This document shows positions 45,038 through 56,868 of a DNA stretch of 64,000 nucleotides, piece after piece. The notes beneath the pieces were generated by a model. It was not told where the DNA came from. It was given only the letters and a program-made list of their open reading frames with translations, and searched no databases. The position numbers were made by a program, and so were the translations under genes. Location of the stretch: the NCBI GenBank assembly GCA_930367205.1, contig OV884015.1, forward strand, positions 110,486,509 to 110,550,508, in the 5' to 3' direction. The DNA comes from Acanthosoma haemorrhoidale (Eukaryota; Arthropoda; Insecta; Hemiptera; Acanthosomatidae). How positions within the stretch are numbered: the stretch's first letter is position 1; each line of letters opens with the position of its first letter.

Positions 45038-46837
45038 TTTACAATAACTTATGGTTTGGTAATGTTATTTTGGTAATGTTTAAATGTAATTCACTACAAG
45101 CTATTTTATAATTATACCATTCCATAATCCGGCAGTAAAAAAAGAAATTATTCCTTTGTCTTGTAGAGCAAAGAGTTTAAAACATTGGGAAATAAATCAA
45201 TTTATAAATAACACACCAAATAATCTTTGGCCACGAAGAAACAAAGAATTTGTTTGTGGAATAATAAGGAATAAAAAACTTTCTAGTGACATAAAGTCAA
45301 ATTGTAATTATTAAATAGTTATACTGACATATCATTTGACTAGACATGTCAGTAATGTCGCTAGAACTCTTAGTGTAGTGACCATATTTTTCAGGGTCAC
45401 TTGTGAAGATTGTGATGCCGTACAAGTTGAGATGTAAGAAGGGGTGAAATATGAAAGTAAAATATATAGTTTTAAGAATCGCTAAGTTAATCTTTGACAT
45501 TCTCGATGGCATTTAAGCCCAAGGTTAGTTTGAAAAACTGATACGTCCCTTGGACTGCCGAAAACTATCTTCATTCTGATTCTTTTAGTGGTCAGGTACC
45601 CAGTAGGTGCGCCAATTGGAGTAATGAAAACGACTAAGCCACTGTTATTACTAAAGCTAACTAGAATGAGACAATGGACTATTTAGTTGGTGCTAAAAAA
45701 AAAATGTCCTTGTTTGGGAACCTTACTTTTCCGTTGTGTAATGTAACGTCGGTCTCACTGTTAAATATATCTATCAAATCTATGGTTTTCAGAGTGGCTA
45801 AGTTGAAATAGCAACGAAACTTTAAAATGGACTGCGCATTCGAGGTTTTGCTGAAATATACGACACTCTGTGGAGCCCTTCTATCGCCCGTGGTCGGTCG
45901 CCCGATGTACGCTTCCTCTGAGGAGATTTATCCGGAAGGAAAGGTGAAGATATATAAAAGGCGATGAAAAGGGTTTTAGCCCCCGGGGCTCCAGTATTGG
46001 ATTACCGGCCAATCACATCCCTCCTGCCTCTTCGCTCCTGGCCGGAGTCGCCGAGTCCGTAACAAGGCTGTTTGGACCAAATTGTTTTTATCACATCCTG
46101 GGCCCTCTCCTGAATCAATACATCCACCGAGGATTAGGGCCTCTGCCTTTCCTGATTAAACCGATTCATCTGCGGGGGGATTTTTCCCTCGGCCACCTAG
46201 CTCAGCTAATACTTCCATCCACATAGCCACCATATATCTTCGAAATATCAACTTTGTATTCCGGGTCTTTCTCTAGATTCGGGTAATGAGTTGTACCGAT
46301 TATATTCAAAGCAGATCGTTCGCCTTTCGTCTAGAGGTCTATTTTAGATCAATGGAGATGAACAAAGGCTCTCATGAATGGGCACTACACGCACCGAAAT
46401 GACCTCACTCAATTGCTACCAGACAAGATCAAAGACCTTCAATATCCCATCCTGACATACTCTTGTACTCGATACTGCTCAGTGTACAGGTTTCATGAAC
46501 AGTAGTTATAAACGCGCTTATGGTGTTAGCAACAACTTCACCATTTTTATTATTGATTGCCATATTAATACACCTTGATGGTCATTATGTATTATTGAGC
46601 AGCTTTTGGGCCTTTATATAATTTCTATTCATGCCAAGAAACGATGGATTTCTTATTGAAAACAAACCAATTACACCTCCCCCCTCTCCCGCAAACAAGT
46701 AGAACACTTATAAACATTAAAATATTTGCTTGCCAATAGAATCATTTCAGCTTTCAATTCGTTTCTGATTAATATTAAACGTTTTTTAACGATAAGCGGC
46801 TATAAATATTATGGAAAATCCACAAAAAACTCAACTA
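45038..46837. other. Spacer with a GC-richer patch 45850-46200
   Basis: A short plus-strand frame from ATG at about 45828 (M-D-C-A-F-E-V-L-L-K-Y) runs 47 codons to a TGA; not recognised. ATATATAAAAGGCG near 45950 resembles a TATA box. No gene can be assigned. Confidence 0.3.
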
Positions 46838-47005
46838 CGATGTCCTCTGCTCAACAATGGCCTCTGAGAGTTTAAATTCTCTTCATCAAGTCTTTTTCTA
46901 ACAGTTTCTGCACATATTGATTCTTGTACCACAAGTCTTACCTAGAAGTTGAGAAACTACTAGGAGAAAACTGTTACTTGTGCAGTCAAGCACATAAAAT
47001 GTTTG
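46838..47005 (-). pseudogene. Tc1-like transposase fragment 1
   Basis: Related to 48034-48335 by shared blocks such as GAGGGTTTAAATT/GAGAGTTTAAATT and CAGTTTCTGCACATA. On the minus strand it gives decayed Tc1-type coding sequence. Too short to define ends. Confidence 0.45.
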
Positions 47006-48033
47006 AACACGGGGAGGCATAAATACCCTATTTATGCAACGAAATAAAAGTAAATCCTATCTTTAATAAAATATTATTAATGATTTTTCTTTATGCCTTT
47101 CTACAACTGATTTTTGTCTTTTGTCTTTGGGGGGGGGCTATAACTTTAAAAATCTTATTAGTTTTTCTTAACTGCCTCGATATTAGATTGAAGTATTGAA
47201 AACTTCTTCGGACACAGCAATCATCCATGGGATATGTTATAAAGACACCCGATGCCTGCTTGATATAATAATGGTAGAAGGAAGGAAGAAGAAAATTGGC
47301 CAAGGCAAGAAAAGATAAGATGGACATTTGATGGAAATGATTAGTGCTTCCGTTTGATTGAGCTCATCTTACTTATCACCAATGCCAACACGATCAAAAT
47401 AACAGCCAAGCCACTTACCACTGCATACTATATCCTGTTATTTTTAACTACGAGGGGAGAGGCTGTACTTTCTAAAGCTTGAAGGGTTATCTGCCTGGCT
47501 GTATACCATACAACTAAGTTATATCGAACTGAAATTTAAAGGTATATTTAAAAACGTCAAAATTTTGTGCACCAATTACTGTGTACGATTTTATTATAAG
47601 CCAATAGCGTAAATGATAGGAGAAAATAATAAACGACAGCAAAGCCTAGCCTATATCGCTTACTTTTAATATTTTTGAAAAATCAGGTTTTAAGGGCCAA
47701 AAAATCACACCACTCACCATTCTCTTAGCCTAACAAACCGTATCATTAATATTTGCAAAATCATTTATACAGTACATAATACTCGTTGCAACACTTTTAA
47801 ACGCAGCCTTCTAGTATCAGTATCACTCTCAAAATGTATCCTCATGTAGCTAGTACCTATGTATACAAATCACAACCATCATATTTATATAAAATACATA
47901 GCTATAATATATGAAAGTATCTGGTTGGCTGCAGACTGTTAGCTGGGGCCACCTAATTCCTACTTTGATTCTTAAATGGCTATTTTCGAAAATAAAACTA
48001 TACTAGTTTTACTCAGTCCACATAAGATGTTCC
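47006..48033. other. Spacer without recognised features
   Basis: No supported gene. ORF 47091-47327 has no recognisable domain. Confidence 0.35.
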
Positions 48034-48335
48034 ATACGATGTTCTCTGGTCAACAATGGTCATGATGCTGGTCTCTGAGGGTTTAAATTATCTTCAGCAA
48101 GTCTTCTTCTGACAGCTTCTGCACATAATTATTCTTGTACCCCGAGCTGTACCAAGAAGTTGAGCAGTCTCCGGTCATCTGTTGGCTCTGTCACTCGTGG
48201 GTCTGTGATTGCACAAGCCTGTCTCACTGTAACGTGTAATTGCTCTTCCAACAATAGTTTCAAGTAAACCCAATGCACGGGCTGCATATCTTCGGCTTTG
48301 ACTGTCTTCCGCTAAAGCAACAACCGTCTAGACCA
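48034..48335 (-). pseudogene. Tc1-like transposase, N-terminal fragment 2
   Basis: The minus strand reads V-V-A-L-A-E-D-S-Q-S-R-R-Y-A-A-R-A-L, then a variable stretch, A-I-T-R-Y-S-E-T-G-L-C-N-H-R-P, and V-R-R-R-L-A-E-D-N-L-N-P-Q-R-P-A. This order matches the paired-type helix-turn-helix DNA-binding region of Tc1 transposases in insects. Stops and frame changes break it, and the catalytic domain is absent. Confidence 0.65.
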
Positions 48336-49146
48336 TTTCTTAAAGTAAAATATTAAAAAAAAAAAAAACTTTAGAAAAACCCTTTGCTAAATTTTCAGGT
48401 ATTACTAACACAAGAAATCACAATAGAAATTTCAGTATAAGTTTTTGAAATAATTTTTTCGATTTTTTATCCAGATTTTCCATCCATCTAAAATTAATTC
48501 AAACTCGAAATAATTCTATTAGTAAGCAAATATATTTCTAAATGTGCCAGTTTTTTTGTCAGACAGTCTATTATTGTATTTGAGGTATGAAAAAGATTGG
48601 GAATGCTCAAGCTAAGTGTTAATGATCACGAAATTGGATCAAAATTTCAAATTTTTTAAATATTTTGTGTATAAATCCGTTTGAAATGAATAATCCCGAA
48701 AGTAAATTGAGGACCGCCACTGCTGTCTTCTGTTGGTTAATTTTTATATTATATGTATTTCGCGTTAGTTCACCTTAAATTCTTCTTGTTCTTATCAAAC
48801 ACACAGGTTTGGTCCTGCTAGAGTTTTTCCTGCAATCCAGAATACTCGGTGAGGGCTTAAAAAAACAAATATCTTATATTGGTGTGTATTAAATTTCGTA
48901 GGTGGGAATATATCCCACAAGGGTGTAAGCCACTTTCTGTAACGCTAGAGACGAAAAACCCAAACTATTTTTGTAACAAAAATAAGCTATAAAGAAGGAA
49001 GGGGGTTTTTGAAGAGAGGATATTGGTTCCGAAAACACAAAGAGACGAAAACTACAGTTGAGCTTGGTTAACAAGAGCAGGAGAAAAACCATAGCCGTTC
49101 TATCAACATTTTTTACCGTTCGCTCGCTAGATCTCATTCGTCAGGG
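48336..49146. other. Spacer without recognised gene
   Basis: AT-rich. Minus-strand ORF 48889-49137 has a hydrophobic stretch (V-F-L-L-L-L-L) but no other support. Confidence 0.35.
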
Positions 49147-49632
49147 ATTATCTCCTAGAGATTAGAGGATCTCCATGGATTATCTCTTAGAGATTAGGGG
49201 ATCTCCATGGATTATCTCCTAGAGATTAGAGGATCTCCATGGATTATCTCTTAGAGATTAGAGGATCTCCATGGATTATCTCTTAGAGATTAGGGGATCT
49301 CCACGGATTATCTCTTAGAGAATAGAGGATCTCCATGGATTATCTCTTAGAGATTAGAAGATCTCCATGGATTATCTCTCGAGATTGGGGGATCTCCATG
49401 AATTATCTCTTAGAGATTAGAGGATCTCCATGGATTATCTCTTAGAGATTAGAGGATCTCCATGGATTATGTCTTAGAGATTAGAGGATCTCCATAGTTT
49501 ATCTCTTAGAGATTAGAGGATCTCCATGGATTATCTCTTAGAGATTAGAGGATCTCCATGGATTATCTCTTAGAGATTAGAGGATCTCCATGGATTATCT
49601 CTCAGAGATTAGAGGATCTCCATGGATTACGT
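49147..49632. repeat. 32-bp minisatellite, about 15 units
   Basis: Unit reads approximately GGATTATCTCTTAGAGATTA plus GAGGATCTCCAT. Each unit contains a small palindrome (ATCTCTTAGAGAT). Units are directly contiguous, without spacers, so this is not a CRISPR array. Confidence 0.9.
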
Positions 49633-50496
49633 ACCCTTTCTCATCAACCCTAGTTGTTGTTTCGGTTTTTTTTTTTACCTAATACAGTCAAATTGCTACA
49701 TTACCCTCTACTTCGCTCGTCGGATCATTTCTATACAGATATCTGTGGGGTATCAATCCTTTACAATACGACCTGACTTGTAATAGTTCGGATGGGCTAC
49801 TCCGAATCACAGCGTTTGTCGCTGAACCTGAGGCAATTTCCATTTGATAATGATATTGATATAATGGAATCACATGACCCTCGAGTTAGTTAGCATCGAG
49901 ATTGCATTATTAATGACGTCAAAGTGTAACAGAGGTGATCTAAATGGATCCGGCAAGATAGGCTGTGTTGATGATGATCTAGCCATTATTACGTCATTGA
50001 ATAAACATCAAAGCTTCGGGATTAATGTTATTTATAAATGCAAATGCGACTTTAGTTTGGGGGGGATCAACTATTTAGGTAAATTAATAATTATTTAACG
50101 ATCTTTTCCAGAAATGGTGCATATGCTGGATTATCTTCTTTTCACAATCCTCTTTTCAGTTCGCAATGCCTCAAGAGTGCCAAGTTTTTAATAAACTACT
50201 TCACCCACAGAGCTCTCTTAAAATAACATTAATAAATAATAATAAATTCATGATAATAAATAAAACAAGCTATAGCATTGAAAATGAACTTGTTAGCCGA
50301 TCAATCTTGTTTCAGCAAGCAACAATTTTCGGAGCTGCCAGCAAGTTTAGCAACATAAACTAATATAAGCTAAATCCTTGACTTATAATCCGGCTAGGTG
50401 AACATTCCTGTAGTATTCCGGAGAAGCGTGAAATTCCTAATTATAATAATGAATAATTATTTACTTCTTCCTTTTTTGATAATAATAATCAGTACA
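49633..50496. other. Spacer without recognised features
   Basis: Unsupported ORFs only (49688-49873, 49874-50098, 50166-50363). Confidence 0.35.
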
Positions 50497-51195
50497 AAAA
50501 CTTTATTATGATAAAATTGCAATCTGCCTCATTGGGCAATAAGTAAATGTGATCAATGATCTCATTCATGCCATATTCACAAATTTCATTCACTCGCTCA
50601 TTCATACAGTATTTACAAACCTCCCAAGTCCACATGGTTCTCGCGTACGAAGGAGAAAGTGGAGTCTTGGGAAGTCCCCCACGCTCCTCCGTCAGCCACG
50701 TCACTGGATAAAAGCCAGTCACTTGAGTAACTGACCATTGTCAGGGCTCCTGCTGTCACGTATTTATATCAGGTCATGAGGCCACTGCCGTTTCAGTCTC
50801 CGAGGAGGATTATAGGGATGAGTGGTGAAGTGCAATGACTGTGCTACGGGATTAGGGTGGTTGGATAGGTATATTAAGATCGTTCTGACGGGATTTGTTG
50901 CTGGCGTAATAAGGGGCATTTACTATAGTTCTCAGGACTGATTAATTGATTGAAAGGATTGGATACGCTTGGTGTTTGACTTTTTTGCTGTCCCCCATAG
51001 CTCAATTCCGTATTTCCAGATTGGCTTAAGCATAACTTTGTAGATTAGTAATTTATTTCCTATTGAGAGATGGGATGCCTTTTGAAGTAGTCTGTACAGT
51101 TGTCCAAAGCATCTGTTTTGTTCTTGTCTTTTCAGCCTCGTGTGTGGGTTCCAGGTCAGTCTTTTGTCGAGACTTCTTCCTTTTAGGATAATTAT
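50497..51195 (-). mobile_element. J1 Jockey-like LINE, 3' end with reverse-transcriptase tail
   Basis: A minus-strand copy containing the 3' UTR (50497-50860) and ORF tail codons (50860-51195), with ATTACTATAG/AAGGGGCATTTAC segments that mirror the tail ORF at 56211-56564. Frames are broken. Compared with other copies this is among the longest. Confidence 0.75.
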
Positions 51196-52059
51196 ATCAC
51201 GGACAAATTGTTTGAGTTTACAGCTTAGAAATAGTGCTAACTCATAGATTATTCAGCTTAAAGATATTATAATAAAAAAAACTAAATAGATAACTAGAAA
51301 TGCGGGAGATGATCCCAGACCTTGTGATTAGAATAAGAAAAGGTCATTCGGATTTATCAATGATTTGGCCAAACAAATGATGATTTAGTAAGGGAAGATC
51401 TGCCGAAAGCAGCAGTGCGGTAATCCTGAATAAACAGATCCCAGATTTGATTTGAATCGAATGAGTGTGGTATTGTACGAAGGACGGAGGGATTGTAAAT
51501 ATTGATAGAAGAAAGATATCAGGAAATACAGGTGGATAAAGGCTCTGTTAAATTGTAAATGTAAATATATCGTGTCGGCAAAAAGAAGGGATTGCCTTTG
51601 AAAACAGAATCCAGCAGGATAGAAAACACAGCCTTTGAGTCGATACTGCAAGACTCGATAAACACAGCCACGGTTCATTCGCTTAGTGGGTCTTCTAAAT
51701 GACCAATTGATTTCTGAACGGTAATCACGTCAAAAATCAAAGACCCCCCTGCTAAGGATCTCCAGAGATCGTCGCATTTCGCTGTACTTCGCCGTGTTAG
51801 AGGGTCCCTTCTGTCCGTCACCAATACTTGTTTGGATCTCTCCTCTTCAATACTATCATGACTACAAAGTCTCCTTACTGTCGCCATCTTCCTTCAGATC
51901 AAATCACGTAATACTAGTCCCCTCCTAGTCAAGCCGTATCTCCACAAATCTGCTTACTTTGACCGTTCATTTCTTGCCTGTGCCGTAAAAACATTGGAAC
52001 TCTACCCCCTACAATATAGGTAGCCCAAACCCCCCCTTTCCCACTATTTATTATAAAAC
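51196..52059. other. Spacer; unassigned ORF 51675-51887
   Basis: The minus-strand 70-codon ORF 51675-51887 (M-A-T-V-R-R-L-C-S-H-D-S) is charged and plausible in composition but unrecognised, and it has no flanking splice evidence. Nothing else was found. Confidence 0.3.
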
Positions 52060-52282
52060 AACTTTATTATGATAAAATTACAATCTGCCTCTTTGGGCAA
52101 TAAATAATTGTGATAAATGACCTCCTTCATACCATATTTACAACTTTCATTCACTCGCTCATTCATACAGCATTTACAAACAGCCCAGAGACCTCCCAAA
52201 TCCACATGGTTGTCACCTCCCTCGCATGCGATAGAGTCTTGGGAAGTCCCCCACGCTCCTCCGTCAGCCGCGTCACCGGTCC
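52060..52282 (-). mobile_element. J1 LINE, short 3' end
   Basis: Starts ATGATAAAATTACAATCTGC, aligns with the J1 3' UTR and stops at about 52282, a 5' truncation. The nearby forward ORFs are shadows. Confidence 0.7.
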
Positions 52283-52749
52283 AATATTTAAATCCAGATT
52301 TGATAACTCTCTTAACTCATTATTTATTATTATTTTCATTCATTCCCATTTAAATCCATCCTCGAAACCTTTCCAGCACGTTTTGCCTCTGATTTTAATT
52401 CTTATATTTCTTTATATGTTCCTAGTTACAAACAATAGTGAATGTCATTTAAGTTTACTCATTTATCTTTTTTTTGTTTTAATATTGTGCTGTTGGGTCA
52501 TTTAAGCCACCAGATATTCTATACAAAGGTCACTATAGTTATAAGCTAATTGCAACAGAGTAAATTTTTTGTGAGCTAGACATATTTATTTGTACCTTAT
52601 TCTTAGTGCATAGCTATTTATTAATTTTATAAATTTCATTTCACAACTAAATATTATTATCAATTGTGATCCTATAATAAAAAAAGCCTGTCTTGAAATG
52701 AAATAGCATAGCTAGAAAATAGACTTGCGCGTATCATTGCATTACTGAC
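52283..52749. other. Spacer, intron downstream of the LRR exon
   Basis: AT-rich DNA on the 3' side of the donor site at 52748-52749. Probably intronic. No further exon recognised. Confidence 0.35.
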
Positions 52750-52966
52750 CTGATATAAGCTTGGTGCCGACGTCTTCCCAGGCTGTGAGGTTGTAGTAGA
52801 AGGTGTCCGGGGACAGGGAGGTTATCCTGTTGTTCCTGATGTCGAGGGTGAGGTGGGAGACTGCGTCGAGGCCAGACAGCAGACCTAGGGGTAGTTCCTC
52901 GATCCCCGTATCCCTGAAGCTGACCACAACTTCTCCCCGCAGGCCTCTTAGTGCACCTGGTGCTAC
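52750..52966 (-). CDS. LRR protein, internal exon
   Basis: An exon on the minus strand between acceptor TTTCCAG (AG at 52967-52968) and donor GTCAGT (GT at 52748-52749). Read in the phase left by the upstream exon it gives 72 codons with no stop and one extra base (phase 1). It contains leucine-rich repeats: E-E-L-P-L-G-L-L-S-G-L-D-A-V and L-T-L-D-I-R-N-N-R-I-T-S-L-S-P-D-T-F, the latter an L-x-x-N-x-I/L pattern. LRR domains bind other proteins, often outside the cell. The D-T-F-Y-Y-N-L-T-A-W-E-D end resembles the last repeat before a cysteine cap. Gene identity unknown. Confidence 0.75.
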
Positions 52967-55090
52967 CTGGAAATCCATAGTGATTGTACAAGCGAAATGC
53001 CATTAATTATAATCTTAAAAATAACAGGAATATAATTATTGACGATTATTTTCAAAGACAAAAGTGCACTAGCTCAAAGGGAAATTTAATGTTTTTTATA
53101 AAAACGTGGTCAAAAGTGGAAAAATTCGGGTCTTATGTAAAAAATACAACGTTGGCTTCTCTTTAAAAATGTCTGAGATTACTTATTTTTTGATGAATTT
53201 TAACACGGAATTTTTTCCGAATTTGAATTTTCTCAGAACACCGAGTTCACATTCGTGTTTCCGGGGAATATGCGTGTGATTCTAAAAACGTATATATTTT
53301 CAGGACATCATTTTTTAACATTGGTAAATGATACTCCTGCAAGTTAGGCGTTTAATAAAAATTAATCCTATTCACAAAAAAAAACCAAAGGCACTCAAAA
53401 TCAATAATGGGACTGAAGAAGCTACTTATGGACACTCATCTAGTTTAGAGATGAAGTCTACAAGCAATATACTCTAAAATGGGATGACAGCCTGAAGTAC
53501 TAAAGCTTGCTGACACATTCGAAAATGCAATAGATATAATAATATATACAGTTGACTGTCTACTGGGACTCACCCGAATCTGGCTTTGCGATAAACTTAC
53601 AGACTGAGGGAATAATGCAGTGTAGATGTTTCTTCGGAATACGGAGGGATATACTAAATTACCAAAGTTACCAACAATTTTAATACTAACTGTACAATAA
53701 TATTTAAACGTTGATGAAATATAAAAAAATACAAATATATATATATATATATATATATTTCTTCATGATGAGTCCTACATACAATTAATGCATAAACCTA
53801 CTTCATCACCAATTTACAAAAAAAAAAAAATCATGTTTGTTAATTGCGCAGTGAGACACCTTTGTGTTAAAAAAAGTAATGAGAAATTAGACTACAAAAT
53901 AATGTTATGTTTTATCGTACAATAATAAGATTTCCCTGCACCTGTCTGAAAGTGCAGCTCCTATTTAACAGAAATACAGACCCCCCCTTTACTCCCCCTA
54001 AATATGTCCCCCGAAACCCCCCCCCCCGGTATGCAAAGAGAAGTGTAGAGGAAACCCCACACCACGCAGTGTTTATTGTCTCGTTAGACTTGTTGCACGT
54101 CCTCTCCTTCCTAACCCGTAAATTACGTGTTCGTTTCCTCCATGGCATATATTTTTATATCATTCATTGTAGTCTTCTTTTTACAAAATCTTTTTTCATT
54201 GCAGCTTGTGAGCATTTTTTTGTTTATTGTAACATTTTACCATTAAAAAAAAAAGAATAGAACTTTCATTTTTAAGGGAAAAGTTTAATATACTATATAA
54301 TTTATTGTTCTTGACAATTTTTTTAATTTGACAGAAAAAAAACAAACAATTAATGTATTCTAATCATTGACAATTGCACTGTTAGGTTGGAATAATTTTA
54401 AATTGGATTAGGACTTTCATCAGAAAGCTTACATTTGGAATCTACAAGAAGCTTACAACTTCGAATCTTAATAAAAAAAATTAAAAGAAACTTTTTTTGT
54501 AATATGAGTAATCTTTTACATCCCTAAAAAATTGTATTTTTTCTATTCAAATATGGAATTTTTTATTATGTTAAAGATTCCTAGAAGCTACCACTGATTC
54601 TCACTTTTAAATTATTTTTCTATTATTATTAATTTAATTATTTGTATATTATTGACTCCTAAACCCTTTAGTAAGATCATTTTCCAATATCACCCATCCC
54701 TACAATTTCAATGCGATTTCTGGCACAGGTCAGTTTTTTTTTTTCCTTCTTCTTCTTACCTCAATCACTATAAATAATAATTTTTTTAAAAATGAACATT
54801 ATAAACTATAATTTTGTGCAAGGACTATAATTTTGTATGAGGGACAGGTCAGTTCTCTTCCTCCCTTAGGAGTAGCATAGGGGATCCCCTCGACTAGTTT
54901 CCTCCAAAGCTGGGAAGGTGGACAATTCTGCAAATGTATTTGGGCTGTGGATATGTGACTGTATTGGAGGAATGGTTCATGCAGTATTTACAATATAAAG
55001 GCAGCGAATGAAATATTGTAAATGTGAAAATAATGAGTTTATTTTTAACAATTTCGCTTGAAAAGAGCTTAGTATGCACTATGTACATAC
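52967..55090 (-). other. Intron between the two LRR exons
   Basis: 2124 bp with canonical ends: donor GTATGT after exon 55091-55366 and acceptor TTTCCAG before exon 52750-52966. The upstream exon ends in phase 0. The intron is AT-rich; a (TA)n run lies at 53736-53760. ORFs at 53907-54260 and 54894-55205 are not supported. Confidence 0.7.
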
Positions 55091-55366
55091 CTCCTTGAGA
55101 GCGTGTCCGGTGACTTCCAGGTGGCATATCTTGGGCGGAAGCTTGGCCAGCTGATGAACCAGTTTGGCCTTTACCATCCGAAGACTGATGCTGGTGAGTG
55201 CCCACAGAGGCCTTAACAGTTCCTGGAGGCCAGCGCCGCCGTCTGCCGACAGATGCCTGAGGCCGTTGAGACCTCGAGGTTCCGCCAGCCGCTCCAGTCG
55301 GTCCAGGCCGGACATATCCAGTCTGTCCAGGCGCCGCAACCCGGAGAAGCTGTCCGATGTCACCTC
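55091..55366 (-). CDS. LRR protein, upstream exon
   Basis: 276 bp, exactly 92 codons, phase 0 at both ends. Acceptor CTCTCCCAG (AG at 55367-55368) and donor GTATGT (GT at 55089-55090). The translation is rich in L-x-x-L spacing: G-L-R-R-L-D-R-L-D-M-S-G-L-D-R-L-E-R-L, G-L-N-G-L-R-H-L, L-W-A-L-T-S-I-S-L, ending L-E-V-T-G-H-A-L-K-E. High GC content relative to the flanks supports coding. Earlier exons would lie at larger coordinates but none was recognised before 64000, so the next intron is either more than 8.6 kb or contains an exon I missed. Confidence 0.78.
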
Positions 55367-55486
55367 CTGGGAGAGGGTGGGTTTATTTTATTAATTTTTT
55401 ATTGGAGCGTTCATTCTTATCGTCTAGTCATTTGTAAACTAATGTACCATATATTCCTAAAAACATTTCGTTCATCACGGATGGAA

Positions 55487-55643
55487 CCGTAGAATTAGCT
55501 AAGGGATAGAATTAGCTGAAATGATAGCTAGATGGAGCCGTAGAATTAGCTAAGGGATAGAATTAGCTGCAATGATAGCTAGATGGAGCCGTAGAATTAG
55601 CTAAGGGATAGAAATTGCTGCAATGATAGCTAGATGGACCGTT
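55487..55643. repeat. 51-bp tandem repeat, three units
   Basis: Unit contains AGAATTAGCTAAGGGATAG and AATGATAGCTAGATGGAGCC; three copies with few changes. Confidence 0.85.
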
Positions 55644-56196
55644 CAGAAAAGTGAAATGTATGAACGCACAAATAGATTCGACAGCTCACACTCCCATTTT
55701 CAAGTGCTAAAAATAATCAGAGATCACAACAGTGCCAAATATAGAAACATCAATGGTTATAATTTTGTTTGCCTTTACCAGTTTGATTCTGGACATATAT
55801 AATGTTTAACTTTTTTTATAATATTTGACTATTTCACAAAAGAAAAAAATACATTTTGTTTTAGGCGTTCGACCGTTTATTTATAAGTTATGTGCCGATA
55901 TATATAATATGGTATTCGAGAAGATCTTTCATAGATTTTAATGTATATGATAAAAAAAAAAAAAGTTATGGGAACCCACAAAGAACAGAAAGAGTGGACC
56001 AAAAATGGTTCATGCACGAAAAAACAGAGTTATTTTCCCGATATTTCACTAATTTTTGCTTGAATAAAAAACAAAAGATTAGAAGTTGAGAAAGGTTTAA
56101 AAAATAGAAACTCGAATAGCTACCGTCCTTTAGGACTGACAAGGGTATCACATATATAAATGTATATATTTAATTTTAATGTTTAGTTTTAAATAC
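55644..56196. other. Spacer without recognised features
   Basis: AT-rich; likely intronic to the LRR gene. ORFs 55892-56089 and 55966-56151 overlap on opposite strands and are unsupported. Confidence 0.35.
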
Positions 56197-56868
56197 TTCG
56201 AAGGACATCCCATCTCTCAATAGAAAATAAACTACTAATCTACAAAGTTATACTTAAGCCAATCTGGGCATACGGAATAGAGCTATACGGGACAGCAAAA
56301 AAGTCGAACATCAAGCGTATCCAATCCTTTCAATCAAAAGTCCTGAGAACAATAGTAAATGCCCCTTATTACGTCAGCAACAAAACCCTTCATAACGACC
56401 TTAATATACCCTACATTCTAGAACTCATCCCTTCCAAGTTTATGAAATTCCATAGTAACCTATCCAACCACCCTAATCCCCTAGCACAGTCATTGTACTG
56501 CACCACTCATCCCTATAATCCTCCTCGAAGACTAAAACGGCAGTGGCCTCGCGACCTTCTATAAATACGTGACAGTGGGAGTCCTGGCAATGGCCAGTTT
56601 CTGCAATCATGTCCTGAGCATATGTGGCTCTCGCGGTATTGGTCAGCCTCCGCTAGCTCCTATCCGGTGACTCTTCCTCCTTCGCATGCGAGGGAGGTGA
56701 TCACCATTTGGACTTGGGTGGCCTCTAGGCTGTTTGTAAATATTGTATGAATGAGTGAGTGAATGATGAATTGTAAATTGGTATGAATAAGATCATTTAT
56801 CACAATTACTTATAGCCCAATCAGGCAGATTGTAATTTTATCATAATAAACCTGTTAAAAAAAAAACA
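56197..56868 (+). mobile_element. J1 Jockey-like LINE, 3' end with intact reverse-transcriptase tail
   Basis: The best J1 copy in the window. It begins around GAAGGACATCCCATC and ends in AATAAACCTG plus poly-A. Includes the C-terminal codons and the GC-rich 3' UTR. Lies on the strand opposite the LRR gene, probably in one of its introns. Confidence 0.8.
56211..56564 (+). pseudogene. J1 reverse-transcriptase C-terminal tail, 117 codons
   Basis: Open without ATG from 56211 to the TAA at 56562-56564. It reads S-I-E-N-K-L-L-I-Y-K-V-I-L-K-P-I-W-A-Y-G, then K-R-I-Q-S-F-Q-S-K-V-L-R-T-I-V-N-A-P and finally R-R-L-K-R-Q-W-P-R-D-L-L. This order is typical for Jockey-clade proteins downstream of the catalytic fingers and palm. 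The copy is 5' truncated, so no polymerase is made. Confidence 0.82.

Noticed and set aside
48889..49137. Possible signal-peptide ORF
   Set aside because: One hydrophobic run after a charged start is the only evidence; no downstream exon or family match.
49147..49632. CRISPR-like regular repeats
   Set aside because: Units are contiguous with no variable spacers, and the genome is eukaryotic.
51675..51887. 70-codon gene on minus strand
   Set aside because: No family, no splice or promoter support. Kept only as a note in the spacer entry.
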